DNA of 64,000 bases from Nocardia sp. NBC_01327 (GCF_035958815.1 NZ_CP108383.1:8618001-8682000); one strand, 5' to 3'; shown: positions 7,786-16,794, numbered from the stretch's first letter. Numbers and translations: made by a program. The notes: generated by a model from the letters alone, not told the origin.

Positions 7786-9030
7786 ATGAATCGGCTGAGT
7801 GTGGTGGACGAAATGTTCCTGCGGGCGCATCGGGGCATGGGTACCCCGATCGCTCTGCAGGGGCTGTGGCGTACCGCTGATCCGGTCGATACGGAGCTGG
7901 TCGAGCGGATTCACGAGGCTTTGCGAGTCGGGCCGCTGGGACGGCGGGTCATCAGGGCCAGGGTGCCCGGGGCGCGACCGCGCTGGCAGCAGACGGCGTG
8001 GGCGCATCCGCTCCGCAGGTCGGAACAGCCGATTCCGGCTGCCGCGCTGCTCGATTGGGCCGATGCGCAGGGTGGCGATCTCGATCCGGCGCTGGGCCCC
8101 GGCTGGCGATTGTCGGCCACGGAGCTCCGGGAGGGCGGCTCCGTTCTGTCCCTGACGTGTTCGCACGCGCTGGCGGACGGCCGGGCGCTGACCCTGGCCA
8201 TCGATCATGCGCTCGCGGGAACACCGCTGGCGGCGGCGATTGCGGGGCAGTCGGATTGGGCCGATGCCCGGCGGCAGTGGGCGACCGTGCTCGGCGGTAC
8301 GGCCCGCGCCCTGCGCCGTGGCCTGCCCGCGCGCCCGGCCCCGGCTGCCGAGCGGAATGTCGTGCTCGCGGCCGATTACACCGGCCCGGCCACCCGCAGC
8401 GCCATCCTGCAGGTCCCGGCCCGCGAGTGGAACCGCGTGGCCGTCGCCCACGACGGCACGGCCAACAGCCTCTTCGTCCACCTGATCGCGAATATGCTGT
8501 GGGACAGCGGATTCCCCGCGCCCACTCTCGCCGCCAGTCTGCCGGTGGACACCCGCGACGAACCGCGCGTCGACAATGACATGGCCATGACGGAAATCGC
8601 GATCACCCGCGACGACACGCCCTCGACCCTGCGGCACAAGGCCCGCGCCGCCTACGAGCACCGCATGACCAGCCCCGGCGGCATCCCGGAGGAACTCCTC
8701 CAGGTCATCCCCGACCGTTGGGCGCATGCCCTCGCGAAGGGTGCGGGCGAGCGAGACATCCTGTGCTCCAATATCGGAACCCTCCCCGACTCCCTGCTCT
8801 CCCTCGGCCCGCACCCCTGCACCGGCGTGGCCGCCCGAGCCATCCACCCGGGCCTGCGCGCCGACACCCTCCCCCGCACCCGCCTCTCCGGCTACCTCAC
8901 CCGCATAGCCGACACCTACACCCTGTCCCTGGTGAGCATCGACCCCGAAGCCATCCCCACGGCAGCCGCCCTCACCGCCCTGGCCTGCAAGACCCTGGCA
9001 GAACTCGGCCTCGACGCCACCGGCTGGTAG
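7786..9030 (+). CDS. Wax ester synthase/DGAT-like acyltransferase
   Basis: A 414-residue protein of the condensation-domain-like acyltransferase superfamily. The N-terminus MNRLSVVDEMFLRAHRGMG matches the opening of WS/DGAT proteins (L-S-x-x-D-x-x-F-L). The catalytic region is SHALADGRA, that is H-x3-DG. Classical WS/DGATs have HH-x3-DG, so the first His is replaced by Ser, although the second (catalytic) His and the Asp-Gly remain. It is also shorter than the usual 450-470 residues. The family makes triacylglycerol and wax esters from acyl-CoA at the membrane. Here the acceptor may differ. Convergent with the next gene (2 nt gap). Confidence 0.8.
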   Translation: MNRLSVVDEMFLRAHRGMGTPIALQGLWRTADPVDTELVERIHEALRVGPLGRRVIRARVPGARPRWQQTAWAHPLRRSEQPIPAAALLDWADAQGGDLDPALGPGWRLSATELREGGSVLSLTCSHALADGRALTLAIDHALAGTPLAAAIAGQSDWADARRQWATVLGGTARALRRGLPARPAPAAERNVVLAADYTGPATRSAILQVPAREWNRVAVAHDGTANSLFVHLIANMLWDSGFPAPTLAASLPVDTRDEPRVDNDMAMTEIAITRDDTPSTLRHKARAAYEHRMTSPGGIPEELLQVIPDRWAHALAKGAGERDILCSNIGTLPDSLLSLGPHPCTGVAARAIHPGLRADTLPRTRLSGYLTRIADTYTLSLVSIDPEAIPTAAALTALACKTLAELGLDATGW

Positions 9031-9032
9031 CG

Positions 9033-9722
9033 CTACCGGGCCGTCGCGGGTTCGGCGCACCGAGCCCGAACGTGTTCGGGCACTTCGATTCCCGCTTCCA
9101 GATCCGCCGAGGAGATCGGCGCATCCCACACCTGCCGCAGCGGCAGCACGCCCGCCCACACACCGCCCGCCTCGACATCGGCGGCATCGTCGCGCGGATC
9201 ACCGGTGCGGATCTTCACCGACGCCTCGGTGAGATCGAGCGCCAGGACCATGGTCGCGGCCATTTCCCTCTTATTGGGCGACCGCACCACATCCCATGCT
9301 CCGGGAGCGGTGTGTTCGACAATGATCCGCAGCGCGCGCATGCGCTCGGCCTCATCGGTGACTTCCACCGGGCGCGCGTGGATGACGGCCGACCGGTAGT
9401 TCATGGAGAAGTGCATGGCCGCACGGGCGTAGACCAATCCATCCACATGTGTGACGGCGACCGACACGTCGCCGGTCATGGCGGCACGGAGATTGCCGGC
9501 GCCGGTGGAGCCGTGCAGATACAGGGTGTCCCCGTCGCGGCCGTAGATCGTGGGAATGACCACCGGGCTGCCGTGCAGCACAACGCCCAGGTGGCAGAGC
9601 ATTCCGGTATCGAGGATCGCATCCAGCTCGGCGCGGTCGGTGGCTCCGCGCTCCTTCGCACGGGTGAGCGCACTGCGCGAGGTGGGCGACAATGGGGTCC
9701 GTTCGGCGGCTGATTCGGTCAT
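9033..9722 (-). CDS. Pyridoxamine 5'-phosphate oxidase-like flavin-binding protein
   Basis: A 229-residue split-barrel protein. The segment ILDTGMLCHLGVVLHGSPVV, then YLHGSTGAGN and MHFSMNYRSAVIHARPVEV, is the pattern of the PPOX-like family that binds FMN or F420. Many actinobacterial members are poorly defined reductases or haem/flavin-binding proteins. The tail about residues 180-229 is an acidic extension. The minus-strand start region has GATAAT 9 nt before the ATG, suggesting a very short or absent leader. It is divergent from the DUF4184 gene with an 87 nt gap. Substrate unknown. Confidence 0.85.
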   Translation of the reverse strand: MTESAAERTPLSPTSRSALTRAKERGATDRAELDAILDTGMLCHLGVVLHGSPVVIPTIYGRDGDTLYLHGSTGAGNLRAAMTGDVSVAVTHVDGLVYARAAMHFSMNYRSAVIHARPVEVTDEAERMRALRIIVEHTAPGAWDVVRSPNKREMAATMVLALDLTEASVKIRTGDPRDDAADVEAGGVWAGVLPLRQVWDAPISSADLEAGIEVPEHVRARCAEPATAR

Positions 9723-9809
9723 ACGACCAGCATTATCGAAGGAATGGCATTACTGAATAGCCAATTCCACGCAAGATCCAAGGACCACTTCTCCCGGGGG
9801 ACACATTCC

Positions 9810-10517
9810 GTGCCATTCACGCTCGCCCACCCCGCCGCCGTACTCCCGCTCCGCCGAGCACTCTGGTTCCCCGGCCTGGTCGCGGGCAGTATTGCACCGG
9901 ATATTCCGTACTACGTCCCGCTCGGCGTGGACGCCGGGCGCACCCATTCGCTCCTGGGTTTGCCCATCGATCTGGCACTCGGAGCGGCCCTGCTGCTACT
10001 CGCCCGATCCGCCCACCGCCCCCTGCTGGCCCTCCTCGGCAAGTCCGCAACACTGCCGGGAACCACCCTCCGGCGCGCAGCACTGGCCATCACAGTCGGC
10101 GCCCTCACCCACCTCGCATGGGATTCCTTCACCCACACGGACGGTATTGCGGTGCAGCACTGGGAAATACTGCGCGAGTCCGTCATAGGCCCGCACCGCG
10201 TCTACAACGTCTTCGGCTACCTCTCCTCAGCCGGCGGAGTCCTCATCCTCACCTGGTACACCGCCCGCTGGTACCGCGCCGCCACCTCGGTTCCTCCAGC
10301 ACCACAACGCAATTGGGTCCTGACCGCCCTCCTCCTGGCAGCCGCGATCGGCGCACTGCTCGCCGGCACCGACCCCATCGTCCACACAAGCCTCTACGAC
10401 TGCATCCGCCACCTCCTCGTCGCCGCCACCCAAGGCGCCGCCCTGGCTTTCACTCTCTGGGCAGCGGCCTACACCGCCCTCGACCACACCCGCCGACAAT
10501 CTCCACGCGACCAATAG
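9810..10517 (+). CDS. DUF4184 family membrane protein
   Basis: About 235 residues, starting VPFTLAHPAAVLPLRR, the hallmark opening of DUF4184 proteins (M/V-PFT-AHP). SIAPDIPYY (about 30-38) resembles the metal-site region of the phospholipase C/YfhO-like fold seen in this family. Several hydrophobic helices follow (LALGAALLLLARS, WVLTALLLAAAIGALLAG, AALAFTLWAAAYTAL), so it is an integral membrane protein of unknown function. I use GTG at 9810: GGGGGA lies 8 nt upstream, whereas the 22 codons before it in the same frame do not resemble the family. Confidence 0.85.
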   Translation: MPFTLAHPAAVLPLRRALWFPGLVAGSIAPDIPYYVPLGVDAGRTHSLLGLPIDLALGAALLLLARSAHRPLLALLGKSATLPGTTLRRAALAITVGALTHLAWDSFTHTDGIAVQHWEILRESVIGPHRVYNVFGYLSSAGGVLILTWYTARWYRAATSVPPAPQRNWVLTALLLAAAIGALLAGTDPIVHTSLYDCIRHLLVAATQGAALAFTLWAAAYTALDHTRRQSPRDQ

Positions 10518-10919
10518 CGGTGCCGCCAGGCGTGAAAACGCTGCAATATCATGCGCTTTGAACATTGCCAGAATCCGGTTCCCGCCCGACCCCTCCCCTC
10601 CGAGAGACCGAATCCAATTCGGCACAACAGCTCTCCGCATCATCCCGCACACCGAACCGCCAACGCAGCGGAGCCGCAACCGATCTGGAATGCCAGGTCG
10701 GCGCGAACGAAGCCCCCGCCCCGCACCCACTCCTACAGTGCCGCGATATTCGATGAGCTCCTTCGCGATCACCTCGGAACCCCGCTCGACCGAACCCCGG
10801 CCGAACCGGAAATAAGCGGACAACGGTGACTTCCGGTTCGGCCGTGCGAGGCCCGAAAGGTCCGGATCGAGTGGCAAGCTGTATTTGCCCAGTTTCCGGA
10901 TATTAAGGAGGCCACTTCG
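10518..10919 (+). other. Intergenic stretch upstream of the MocR-type gene
   Basis: About 400 bases with no reading frame that looks like a protein on either strand: the candidates are Pro/Arg-rich and lack ribosome binding sites. Only the operator-like repeats near the right end stand out. Confidence 0.5.
10861..10901 (+). promoter_or_regulatory. Operator-like repeats before the MocR-type gene
   Basis: A direct repeat TCCGGAT at 10861-10867 and 10895-10901 flanks a perfect inverted repeat GGCAA-N7-TTGCC at 10873-10889. MocR regulators often bind direct repeats near their own promoters, so this is a plausible autoregulatory site. AAGGAGG follows, 8 nt before the ATG. Confidence 0.4.
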
Positions 10920-12374
10920 ATGGAAACCGGCTCGAAAAACTGGGGGGCCCGCGTCGATTCTGCCGCGCGGGCCCCGACCGGTCCGTCGGTCCTGGTCGAC
11001 GATCTGCCGTTCGCGGTCGATCGGGAGTCGGCGGTGCCGCTGGCTGTGCAGGTGGCGGATGGGCTGCGGGGGGCGGCTACGACGGGGACGCTGCGGGGTG
11101 GGGACAGGTTGCCCTCGTCACGGGAGTTGGCCACCCGGCTCCGGGTGAGCCGGACGGTGGTCACCGCCGCGTACGACCAATTGCATGCGGAGGGGTGGTT
11201 GCGCGGGCGGCACGGCTCGGGGACCTATCTGACCGCTTCGCCGCAGCCGGTGGCCGAGCGGGCGACGGCTGGGCAGCGGGCGAATCCGCTCAGCGGACTG
11301 CTGGATCTGGGTGCGGGCGCGCCGTGCATCGAGACCATCGATCGGGCGGCGTGGCGGCGGGCGTGGCGCACGGCCTCGGACCGAACTCCCCTGGTGCGCA
11401 AGGATCGTGCGGGTGAGCCCGACTATCGGGAGGCGGTGGCCGAGCATCTGCTGCGACACCGCGGGCTGGGCGCGGGCGGCAGCAGCGCGGTACTGGCCAC
11501 CTCCGGAACCAGTTCCGCGGTGGCCGAACTCGCGGCGGCCCTGCTGCGGCCGGGAGATGTGGTGGCCTTCGAGGATCCGGGCTACACCCGCGCCTCCGGC
11601 GCCTTCACCGCGGCCGGAGTGCGGCTGGTCCCCATCCCCGTCGATGCGGACGGACTGCGCGTGGATCTGCTGCCACCCGATACCAAAGCGGTGTATTGCA
11701 CTCCCGCACACCAATTCCCGCTCGGCGCACGCATGCCCGCCGCCCGCCGCATCGAGCTCATCGAATTCGCCCGCCGCACCGGCGCTCTCGTCATCGAGGA
11801 CGATTACGACGGCGAATTGCGTTACGACACCGCCCCTTTGCCGCTGCTCGCGACCCTCGCACCGGAGTACGTCGTCCATCTGGGCACCACCAGCAAGATC
11901 CTCACCCCCACCCTGGGCATCGGCTGGCTGGTCGCCGCCCCGAACGTGGTCGATGCCGTGCTCGCCCATCGCGAACTCACCGGCACCGGCCCGGCCCCCG
12001 CCGGTCAGCAGGTTGTCGCCGCCTTCGCGCGGCACGGCGATCTGGCTCGCCACCTGCGCCGGCTGCGCCGGGAGATGCGGCTCCGCCGCGCCCTGGTCGT
12101 CGACGAACTGCGCGGCCACGGCCTGCGGGTGAGCGGTGATGACGCGGGCTCGCACCTGGTGGTCCCGCTGGACTCGGCCACCCAGGAGGACCGGGCCATC
12201 GCCGCCGCCCGCGAGGCAGGCGTCTATCTGGACGGCCTGGGCCGCCACCACCTCGGCACCCGACACACCTTCGGCATCGCGCTCGGTTATGCCGCCCTGT
12301 CCAGGGCAGACCTGCCGGTCGCGGTGCGCTCGGCGGGGCTCGCGCTGGCGCGGGTCGTACACTCGAGCCCATGA
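10920..12374 (+). CDS. MocR/PdxR-type GntR-aminotransferase regulator
   Basis: A 484-residue fusion. Residues about 30-105 are a GntR winged helix (VQVADGLRGA, DRLPSSRELATRLRVSRTVV, YDQLHAEGWLRGRHGSGTYL). The rest is a fold-type I aminotransferase domain with FEDPGYTRASGAF, CTPAHQFPLGARMPAARR, VIEDDYDGELRYD, and the PLP lysine in LGTTSKILTP. MocR proteins sense pyridoxal phosphate or an amino compound. PdxR members activate pdxST. No pdx genes are nearby, so the target is unknown. It has the strongest ribosome binding site in the region (AAGGAGG, 8 nt). Its last codons overlap the start of the DUF2630 gene by 4 nt (ATGA). Confidence 0.9.
   Translation: METGSKNWGARVDSAARAPTGPSVLVDDLPFAVDRESAVPLAVQVADGLRGAATTGTLRGGDRLPSSRELATRLRVSRTVVTAAYDQLHAEGWLRGRHGSGTYLTASPQPVAERATAGQRANPLSGLLDLGAGAPCIETIDRAAWRRAWRTASDRTPLVRKDRAGEPDYREAVAEHLLRHRGLGAGGSSAVLATSGTSSAVAELAAALLRPGDVVAFEDPGYTRASGAFTAAGVRLVPIPVDADGLRVDLLPPDTKAVYCTPAHQFPLGARMPAARRIELIEFARRTGALVIEDDYDGELRYDTAPLPLLATLAPEYVVHLGTTSKILTPTLGIGWLVAAPNVVDAVLAHRELTGTGPAPAGQQVVAAFARHGDLARHLRRLRREMRLRRALVVDELRGHGLRVSGDDAGSHLVVPLDSATQEDRAIAAAREAGVYLDGLGRHHLGTRHTFGIALGYAALSRADLPVAVRSAGLALARVVHSSP
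12358..12363 (+). promoter_or_regulatory. Leaderless -10 of the DUF2630 gene
   Basis: TACACT lies 7 nt before the ATG at 12371, inside the end of the upstream coding region. It would let the small gene be expressed separately. Confidence 0.45.
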
Positions 12375-12616
12375 GCGAACAGGACATCCTCGCGCGTATC
12401 AAAACCCTGGTAGATCAGGAGCATGAGCTCCGCTCCCAGAGCAGTCAGGGCGAGATCGACCCGGAGACCGAGCGTCGCCAGCTCGCCGAACTCGAGGTCA
12501 TGCTCGACCAGTGCTGGGATCTGCTGCGCCAGCGCCGCGCCCGCCTCGACCAGGGCCGCAACCCCAACGAGGCGCAGCCCAACTCGGCGCATCAGGTCGA
12601 GGGCTACCTGCAGTAG
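12371..12616 (+). CDS. DUF2630 family protein
   Basis: An 81-residue, charged, mostly helical protein matching DUF2630, a family found in actinobacteria with unknown role. It starts MSEQDILARIKTLVDQEHEL and contains LEVMLDQCWDLLRQRRA, typical of this family. The C-terminal part (GRNPNEAQPNSAHQVEGYLQ) is the conserved tail. The start codon overlaps the upstream stop (ATGA), allowing translational coupling, but a leaderless -10 is also present. Confidence 0.9.
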   Translation: MSEQDILARIKTLVDQEHELRSQSSQGEIDPETERRQLAELEVMLDQCWDLLRQRRARLDQGRNPNEAQPNSAHQVEGYLQ

Positions 12617-12667
12617 GCGCCGCACGGCCGGGCCGAATTTGTCATATTGCCCGGCCGCACGCACCGC

Positions 12668-12673
12668 TACCAT
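12668..12673 (+). promoter_or_regulatory. Leaderless -10 of the carboxylesterase gene
   Basis: TACCAT, 6 nt before the ATG at 12680. No ribosome binding site is present. Confidence 0.45.
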
Positions 12674-12679
12674 CGGTAA

Positions 12680-14191
12680 ATGGTGGCAACGACAGACATC
12701 ACGACCGCTGACGGCATTGTCCGCGGTTCCGAGGGCCGCCGCGTGTCACGCTGGCGGTCCATCCCTTTTGCGGCGCCCCCGGTGGGTGATTTCCGATTCC
12801 GGGCGCCGCAGCCCGTCCAGCCGTGGAGCGGGGTGCGCGACGCCACCGAATTCGGTTTCGCCGCAATGCAGCATCGCCGCGGCGCGCAGATCGGCCCGCG
12901 CCAGCAGCAGCCGACCGGTGAGGACTGCCTGACCCTCAATATCACCGCACCCAAGACGCCCTCGGCCAAACCGCGGCCGGTCATGGTGTTCATTCACGGC
13001 GGCGGCTATTTCATCGGCACCTCCGCGCTGGGTTTGTATTCCGGCTCCCGGCTGGCGCTGCGCGGCGATGTGATCGTGGTGTCGCTGAACTATCGACTCG
13101 GCGCGTTCGGATATGTCGATTTCAGCGAATTCTCCACGGCCGCACACCCGTTCGATACCAATCTTGGCCTGCGCGATCAGGTCGCGGCGCTGGAGTGGGT
13201 GCAGCGCAATATCGCCGCCTTCGGCGGTGATCCGGCCAATGTGACGATCTTCGGCGAATCCGCCGGTGCGCACGCGGTCCTCGCGCTCATGGCCGCGCCT
13301 GCCGCCGCGGGGCTCTTCCACCGGGGCATCGCGCAGAGTCCGCCCGCCGATTGGGGGCCCACGCAGGCCGATGCGAAACTCTTCGCGCGCCGCTGCCTCG
13401 ACAAGCTCGGAGCAGCCCCCGGCGATGCCGCCGAAGCCCTGATTTCGGCCAGCCCCAACGATATTCGCCGTGCGGTCGACACCGCCCTCAACGAGGTGAT
13501 GCACACCCAGCCCGGCCTGTTCCCCGCCGCGCCGCAGATCGACGGCGACTTCCTGCCGCAATCGATCACCGACGCGTTCACCAGCGGTAGCGCGCACCCG
13601 GTGCCCTTGATCATCGGCACCAATCGGGACGAGGCCACGCTCTTCGTCCGCTTCGACGACACCCTCCCCACCACCCCCGATCGCATGCGCTGGCTGCTGC
13701 GGCAGGCGGGCGACGGCGCCGAATCCCGGGTCATCGCGGCCTATCCCGGCTTCCCCGGCCGTAAGGTCACCGTCCGCATGGGCGGCGATTTCACCTTCTG
13801 GCGGCCCTCGCTCGCGATCATGGAGGCGCACAGCCGCTACGCCCCGACCTACGCCTATCGCTTCGACTTCGCCCCGCGCGCAGTGCAACTCGCGGGTTTC
13901 GGGGCCACCCACGCCCTCGATCTGCTCCCGGTCTTCGGCGCCACCGACACGCCCGTCGGCCGGGCGCTCACGGCGGCCGGCGGCGGCCGCGGCTTCCGCG
14001 CGGTGACCCGGCAATTCCAGGACAACTGGCTCTCCTTCGCCCGCACCGGAGCGCCCCTGTCGAACTGGCCCGCGTACACCGAGGACCGGCGCGCCACCAT
14101 GATCATCGACAGCCCGCAGCGCGTGGAGAACGACCCCGAGAAGGCGAAACGTCTTGCCTGGCAAGGGATTCACGTCCCCGCGCTGGTCTGA
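12680..14191 (+). CDS. Type B carboxylesterase/lipase family protein
   Basis: A 503-residue alpha/beta-hydrolase of the type B carboxylesterase family. The oxyanion hole is FIHGGGYFIG (about 105-114), the nucleophile elbow is FGESAGAHAVLAL (Ser in GESAG, about 195), the acid is probably Glu in TNRDEATLF, and the His is in FGATHALDLLPVFG. EDCLTLNI is the conserved N-terminal motif. There is no signal peptide, so it is likely cytosolic. Members hydrolyse esters of short to medium acids and xenobiotics; the substrate is unknown. Its stop is directly next to the stop of the convergent glycosylase gene (1 nt between). Confidence 0.92.
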   Translation: MVATTDITTADGIVRGSEGRRVSRWRSIPFAAPPVGDFRFRAPQPVQPWSGVRDATEFGFAAMQHRRGAQIGPRQQQPTGEDCLTLNITAPKTPSAKPRPVMVFIHGGGYFIGTSALGLYSGSRLALRGDVIVVSLNYRLGAFGYVDFSEFSTAAHPFDTNLGLRDQVAALEWVQRNIAAFGGDPANVTIFGESAGAHAVLALMAAPAAAGLFHRGIAQSPPADWGPTQADAKLFARRCLDKLGAAPGDAAEALISASPNDIRRAVDTALNEVMHTQPGLFPAAPQIDGDFLPQSITDAFTSGSAHPVPLIIGTNRDEATLFVRFDDTLPTTPDRMRWLLRQAGDGAESRVIAAYPGFPGRKVTVRMGGDFTFWRPSLAIMEAHSRYAPTYAYRFDFAPRAVQLAGFGATHALDLLPVFGATDTPVGRALTAAGGGRGFRAVTRQFQDNWLSFARTGAPLSNWPAYTEDRRATMIIDSPQRVENDPEKAKRLAWQGIHVPALV

Positions 14192-14192
14192 A

Positions 14193-15059
14193 CTACTTGA
14201 GTAGTCGCGACATCCGGCGGTCGGCGAGGATCTTGCCGCCGGTTTGGCAGGTCGCGCAGTACTGGAACGACTTGTCCACGTAGGCGACCTCCCGGACGGT
14301 GTCACCGCAGACCGGACAGGGGAGGCCGGTGCGTCCGTGCACCTGCATACCGGAGCGCTTCTCGCCCTTGAGCCGAGCCGCATCCTGCCCGACCGAGCGC
14401 GCTATGGCGTCGGAGAGCGAGGCGCGCATAGCGGAGTACAGCCGTCCCACCTGCTCCGGATCCAATCCCGAGGACGTCGCGAACGGCGAGAGCTTGGCCG
14501 TATGCAGAATCTCGTCGGAGTAGGCATTGCCGATGCCCGCCAGCACCGTCTGATCGGTGAGCGCGTTCTTGATCCGCTGCGAGGTGCCCTTGAGCAGCTC
14601 CGCGAATTCGGGCTCACTCACGGCCATGGCATCGGGCCCGAGCCGGGCGATGCTGGGCACCAGCTGCGGATCGGCAACAACCCACACCGCCAGCCGCTTC
14701 TTGGTCCCCGCCTCGGTGAGATCGAATGCCGGGGTATCCCCCTCCGGCGTGAAGAAGTGCACCCGCAGCGCCAGCGGCCCCTTACCCGGCTTCGGCGGCG
14801 AAGCACTCGGCTGATCGATCCATCGCAGCCACCCGCCCCGCGACAGATGGGTGATCAACCACAGCCCGTCACAATCCAATCCGAGATGCTTGCCCCAGTG
14901 CCCCGCCCCCGTGACATCACGCCCCGACAGCGCGGTCACCGGCGGATCGAAAGTCTTCAGCACACTGAGCGCCGCCACATCGACCCGTCCCACAACCGCG
15001 CCCACCGCATGCACGCCCAAAAACTGCTCGAGCGCCACAATCTCCGGCAATTCAGGCAC
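14193..15059 (-). CDS. Fpg/Nei family DNA glycosylase
   Basis: A 288-residue base-excision repair glycosylase/AP lyase. The mature N-terminus would be Pro-Glu (PELPEIVALEQ), the catalytic Pro2 and Glu3 of the family. The helix-two-turn-helix segment is GIGNAYSDEILHTAKLSPF, and a C-terminal zinc finger is CPVC-N16-CATC (about residues 245-268). The chain departs from standard Fpg in the middle (LITHLSRGGWLRW, RMSRLLK at the end) and fits the extra Fpg/Nei paralogues of actinobacteria better than canonical MutM, so no symbol is given. The start is GTG, with TAGGCT 6 nt upstream, hence probably leaderless. Confidence 0.92.
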   Translation of the reverse strand: MPELPEIVALEQFLGVHAVGAVVGRVDVAALSVLKTFDPPVTALSGRDVTGAGHWGKHLGLDCDGLWLITHLSRGGWLRWIDQPSASPPKPGKGPLALRVHFFTPEGDTPAFDLTEAGTKKRLAVWVVADPQLVPSIARLGPDAMAVSEPEFAELLKGTSQRIKNALTDQTVLAGIGNAYSDEILHTAKLSPFATSSGLDPEQVGRLYSAMRASLSDAIARSVGQDAARLKGEKRSGMQVHGRTGLPCPVCGDTVREVAYVDKSFQYCATCQTGGKILADRRMSRLLK

Positions 15060-15065
15060 CCCCGC

Positions 15066-15071
15066 AGCCTA
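15066..15071 (-). promoter_or_regulatory. Leaderless -10 of the Fpg/Nei gene
   Basis: On the minus strand TAGGCT, then 6 nt, then the GTG at 15059. Confidence 0.5.
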
Positions 15072-15150
15072 CCCACGCCCCCCGACAACCGCGCTCAGCC
15101 ACAGCGCGGCTGTTCCCGAAATGTGGCAGCCCGGCTGGTCCGGCCGGGCC

Positions 15151-15915
15151 CTACCCGTTACGACGCAGCAGGTAGGTATCCATGATCCAGCCCTTGGCTT
15201 CCCGCAGGGCGGCGCGGCGGCGGGTGATGCGGCCCTCGACAATTCGCAGCGGGCCCTCGATGACGGTCTCGTCCGGCATCCCGAGATAGGCGCCCCACCA
15301 GATGTAGATGTCGTCGCCGGGCACCTGGGTGAAAGAGCAGTCGCTGTCGAGCATGACGAGTGTCGACTGTCCCGAGGCCAGGCCCTCGTCGCGCAGCCGC
15401 CGCCCGGTGGTGATGTGCAGCGGCTCGCCGATCTCGTGCAGCACCATGCGGTGTGCGGCGGCCAGCGCCTGCACGCTGGTGATTCCGGGGATCACCTCGT
15501 ATTCGAAACCGACCCGGCCGCGCTCGAGCACCCGCTCGACCACGCGCAGCGTGCTGTCGTACAGCGACGGGTCACCCCAGACGAGAATCGCGCCCACCCC
15601 GCCGGTGTCGGCGAAGGACTGTTCGAGCAGCGCGGCGCGCGCCTCGTGCCAGTCCTCGACCACACCCCGGTAGGCCGTATCGGCCCCGGTCCCCGGCACG
15701 CTCCGATCCCGGGGTGGATCCGGGATCTGCACCATCCGGTGGGGTTGGTCCGCGTACTCGGCCACGATGGCGGCGCGCACATCGGTCAGTTCCTGTTTTT
15801 CGGCGCCCTTGCCGATGAGAAAGAACACGTCCGTCCGGCGCATGGCCTTGACGGCCTGCACCGTCACCTGGTCCGGATCGCCGGCGCCGATTCCGATCAC
15901 ATAGAGCTTCCGCAC
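15151..15915 (-). CDS. cobF: Precorrin-6A synthase (deacetylating)
   Basis: A 254-residue SAM-dependent methyltransferase of the tetrapyrrole methylase fold. N-terminal LYVIGIGAGDPDQVTVQAV is the family's glycine-rich loop, and ILVWGDPSLYDSTLRVVERV and YEVIPGITSVQALAAAHRM follow in the standard order. CobF methylates C-1 of precorrin-5 and releases acetate, giving precorrin-6A in aerobic cobalamin synthesis. The ending IMDTYLLRRNG is typical of CobF. No other cob genes are in the window; in related genera cobF is often separate. GTG start with GAGG about 5 nt upstream. Divergent from thyA with a 45 nt gap. Confidence 0.93.
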   Translation of the reverse strand: MRKLYVIGIGAGDPDQVTVQAVKAMRRTDVFFLIGKGAEKQELTDVRAAIVAEYADQPHRMVQIPDPPRDRSVPGTGADTAYRGVVEDWHEARAALLEQSFADTGGVGAILVWGDPSLYDSTLRVVERVLERGRVGFEYEVIPGITSVQALAAAHRMVLHEIGEPLHITTGRRLRDEGLASGQSTLVMLDSDCSFTQVPGDDIYIWWGAYLGMPDETVIEGPLRIVEGRITRRRAALREAKGWIMDTYLLRRNG

Positions 15916-15946
15916 AGCGCCTCAGCATGCCAGGCGCGGTGATGCG

Positions 15947-15952
15947 TAAGCT
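15947..15952 (+). promoter_or_regulatory. Leaderless -10 of thyA-folA
   Basis: TAAGCT, 8 nt before the GTG at 15961 and lying in the short gap to the divergent cobF. Confidence 0.45.
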
Positions 15953-15960
15953 TGTCAGGC

Positions 15961-16794
15961 GTGAGCAGCGACCCTCGAGACCCGCAGAGCACGGCCCCCC
16001 GTGACACCCAGTACGAGGATCTTCTGAAACTGGTGCTGGAATCCGGCACCCCGAAGGCGGATCGGACCGGCACCGGGACCCGCAGCATTTTCGGACACCA
16101 GTTGCGCTACGACCTTTCGCAGGGTTTCCCGCTGATCACCACCAAGAAGGTGCATCTGAAATCCATCGTCTACGAGTTGCTGTGGTTCCTGCGCGGTGAT
16201 TCGAATGTGGGATGGCTGCAGGAGCACGGGGTCTCCATCTGGGACGAATGGGCCGACGCCGACGGCGATCTGGGCCCGGTCTACGGCGTGCAGTGGCGGT
16301 CCTGGCCGACGCCGGACGGCACCCATATCGACCAGATTTCGCAGGTGCTGCAGACGCTGCGCACCGATCCCGATTCCCGCCGCATGATCGTATCCGCCTG
16401 GAACGTGGCCGAATTGAATCGGATGGCGCTGGCCCCGTGCCATGCCTTCTTCCAATTCTATGTGGCCGACGGCAAGCTGTCCTGCCAGCTGTATCAGCGC
16501 AGCGCGGACCTGTTTCTGGGCGTCCCGTTCAATATCGCGAGTTATGCGCTGCTGACGCATATGGTGGCGCAGCAAACCGGGCTGCTGCCCGGCGATTTCG
16601 TATGGACCGGCGGCGATGTGCACATCTACGACAATCATGTGGCGCAGGTTCGCGAACAGTTGACCCGTACGCCGTTCCCGTTCCCGAAACTGCAACTTCG
16701 CCCGGCGCCGACCCTCTTCGATTACGCCTACGAGGACGTGGAAATCCAGGATTACCAGCATCATCCGGCCATCAAGGCCGCGGTGGCGGTGTGA
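15961..16794 (+). CDS. thyA: Thymidylate synthase
   Basis: ThyA of about 277 residues. It methylates dUMP to dTMP with methylene-tetrahydrofolate, which becomes dihydrofolate. Diagnostic pieces are RTGTGTRSIFG (phosphate-binding Arg), YELLWFLRGD, the active-site Cys in ALAPCHAFFQFY, QRSADLFLGVPFNIASYALL, and GDVHIYDNH. The normal length of the short bacterial form is about 264, so a modest N-terminal extension is present. GTG at 15961 is preferred over TTG at 15952 because of the leaderless -10. The stop overlaps the folA start, so the two folate-cycle enzymes are translationally coupled. Confidence 0.96.
   Translation: MSSDPRDPQSTAPRDTQYEDLLKLVLESGTPKADRTGTGTRSIFGHQLRYDLSQGFPLITTKKVHLKSIVYELLWFLRGDSNVGWLQEHGVSIWDEWADADGDLGPVYGVQWRSWPTPDGTHIDQISQVLQTLRTDPDSRRMIVSAWNVAELNRMALAPCHAFFQFYVADGKLSCQLYQRSADLFLGVPFNIASYALLTHMVAQQTGLLPGDFVWTGGDVHIYDNHVAQVREQLTRTPFPFPKLQLRPAPTLFDYAYEDVEIQDYQHHPAIKAAVAV

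Noticed and set aside
10227..10877. Open frames in the gap before the MocR-type gene
   Set aside because: Composition is Gly/Arg- or Pro-rich, no family features and no ribosome binding sites on either strand.
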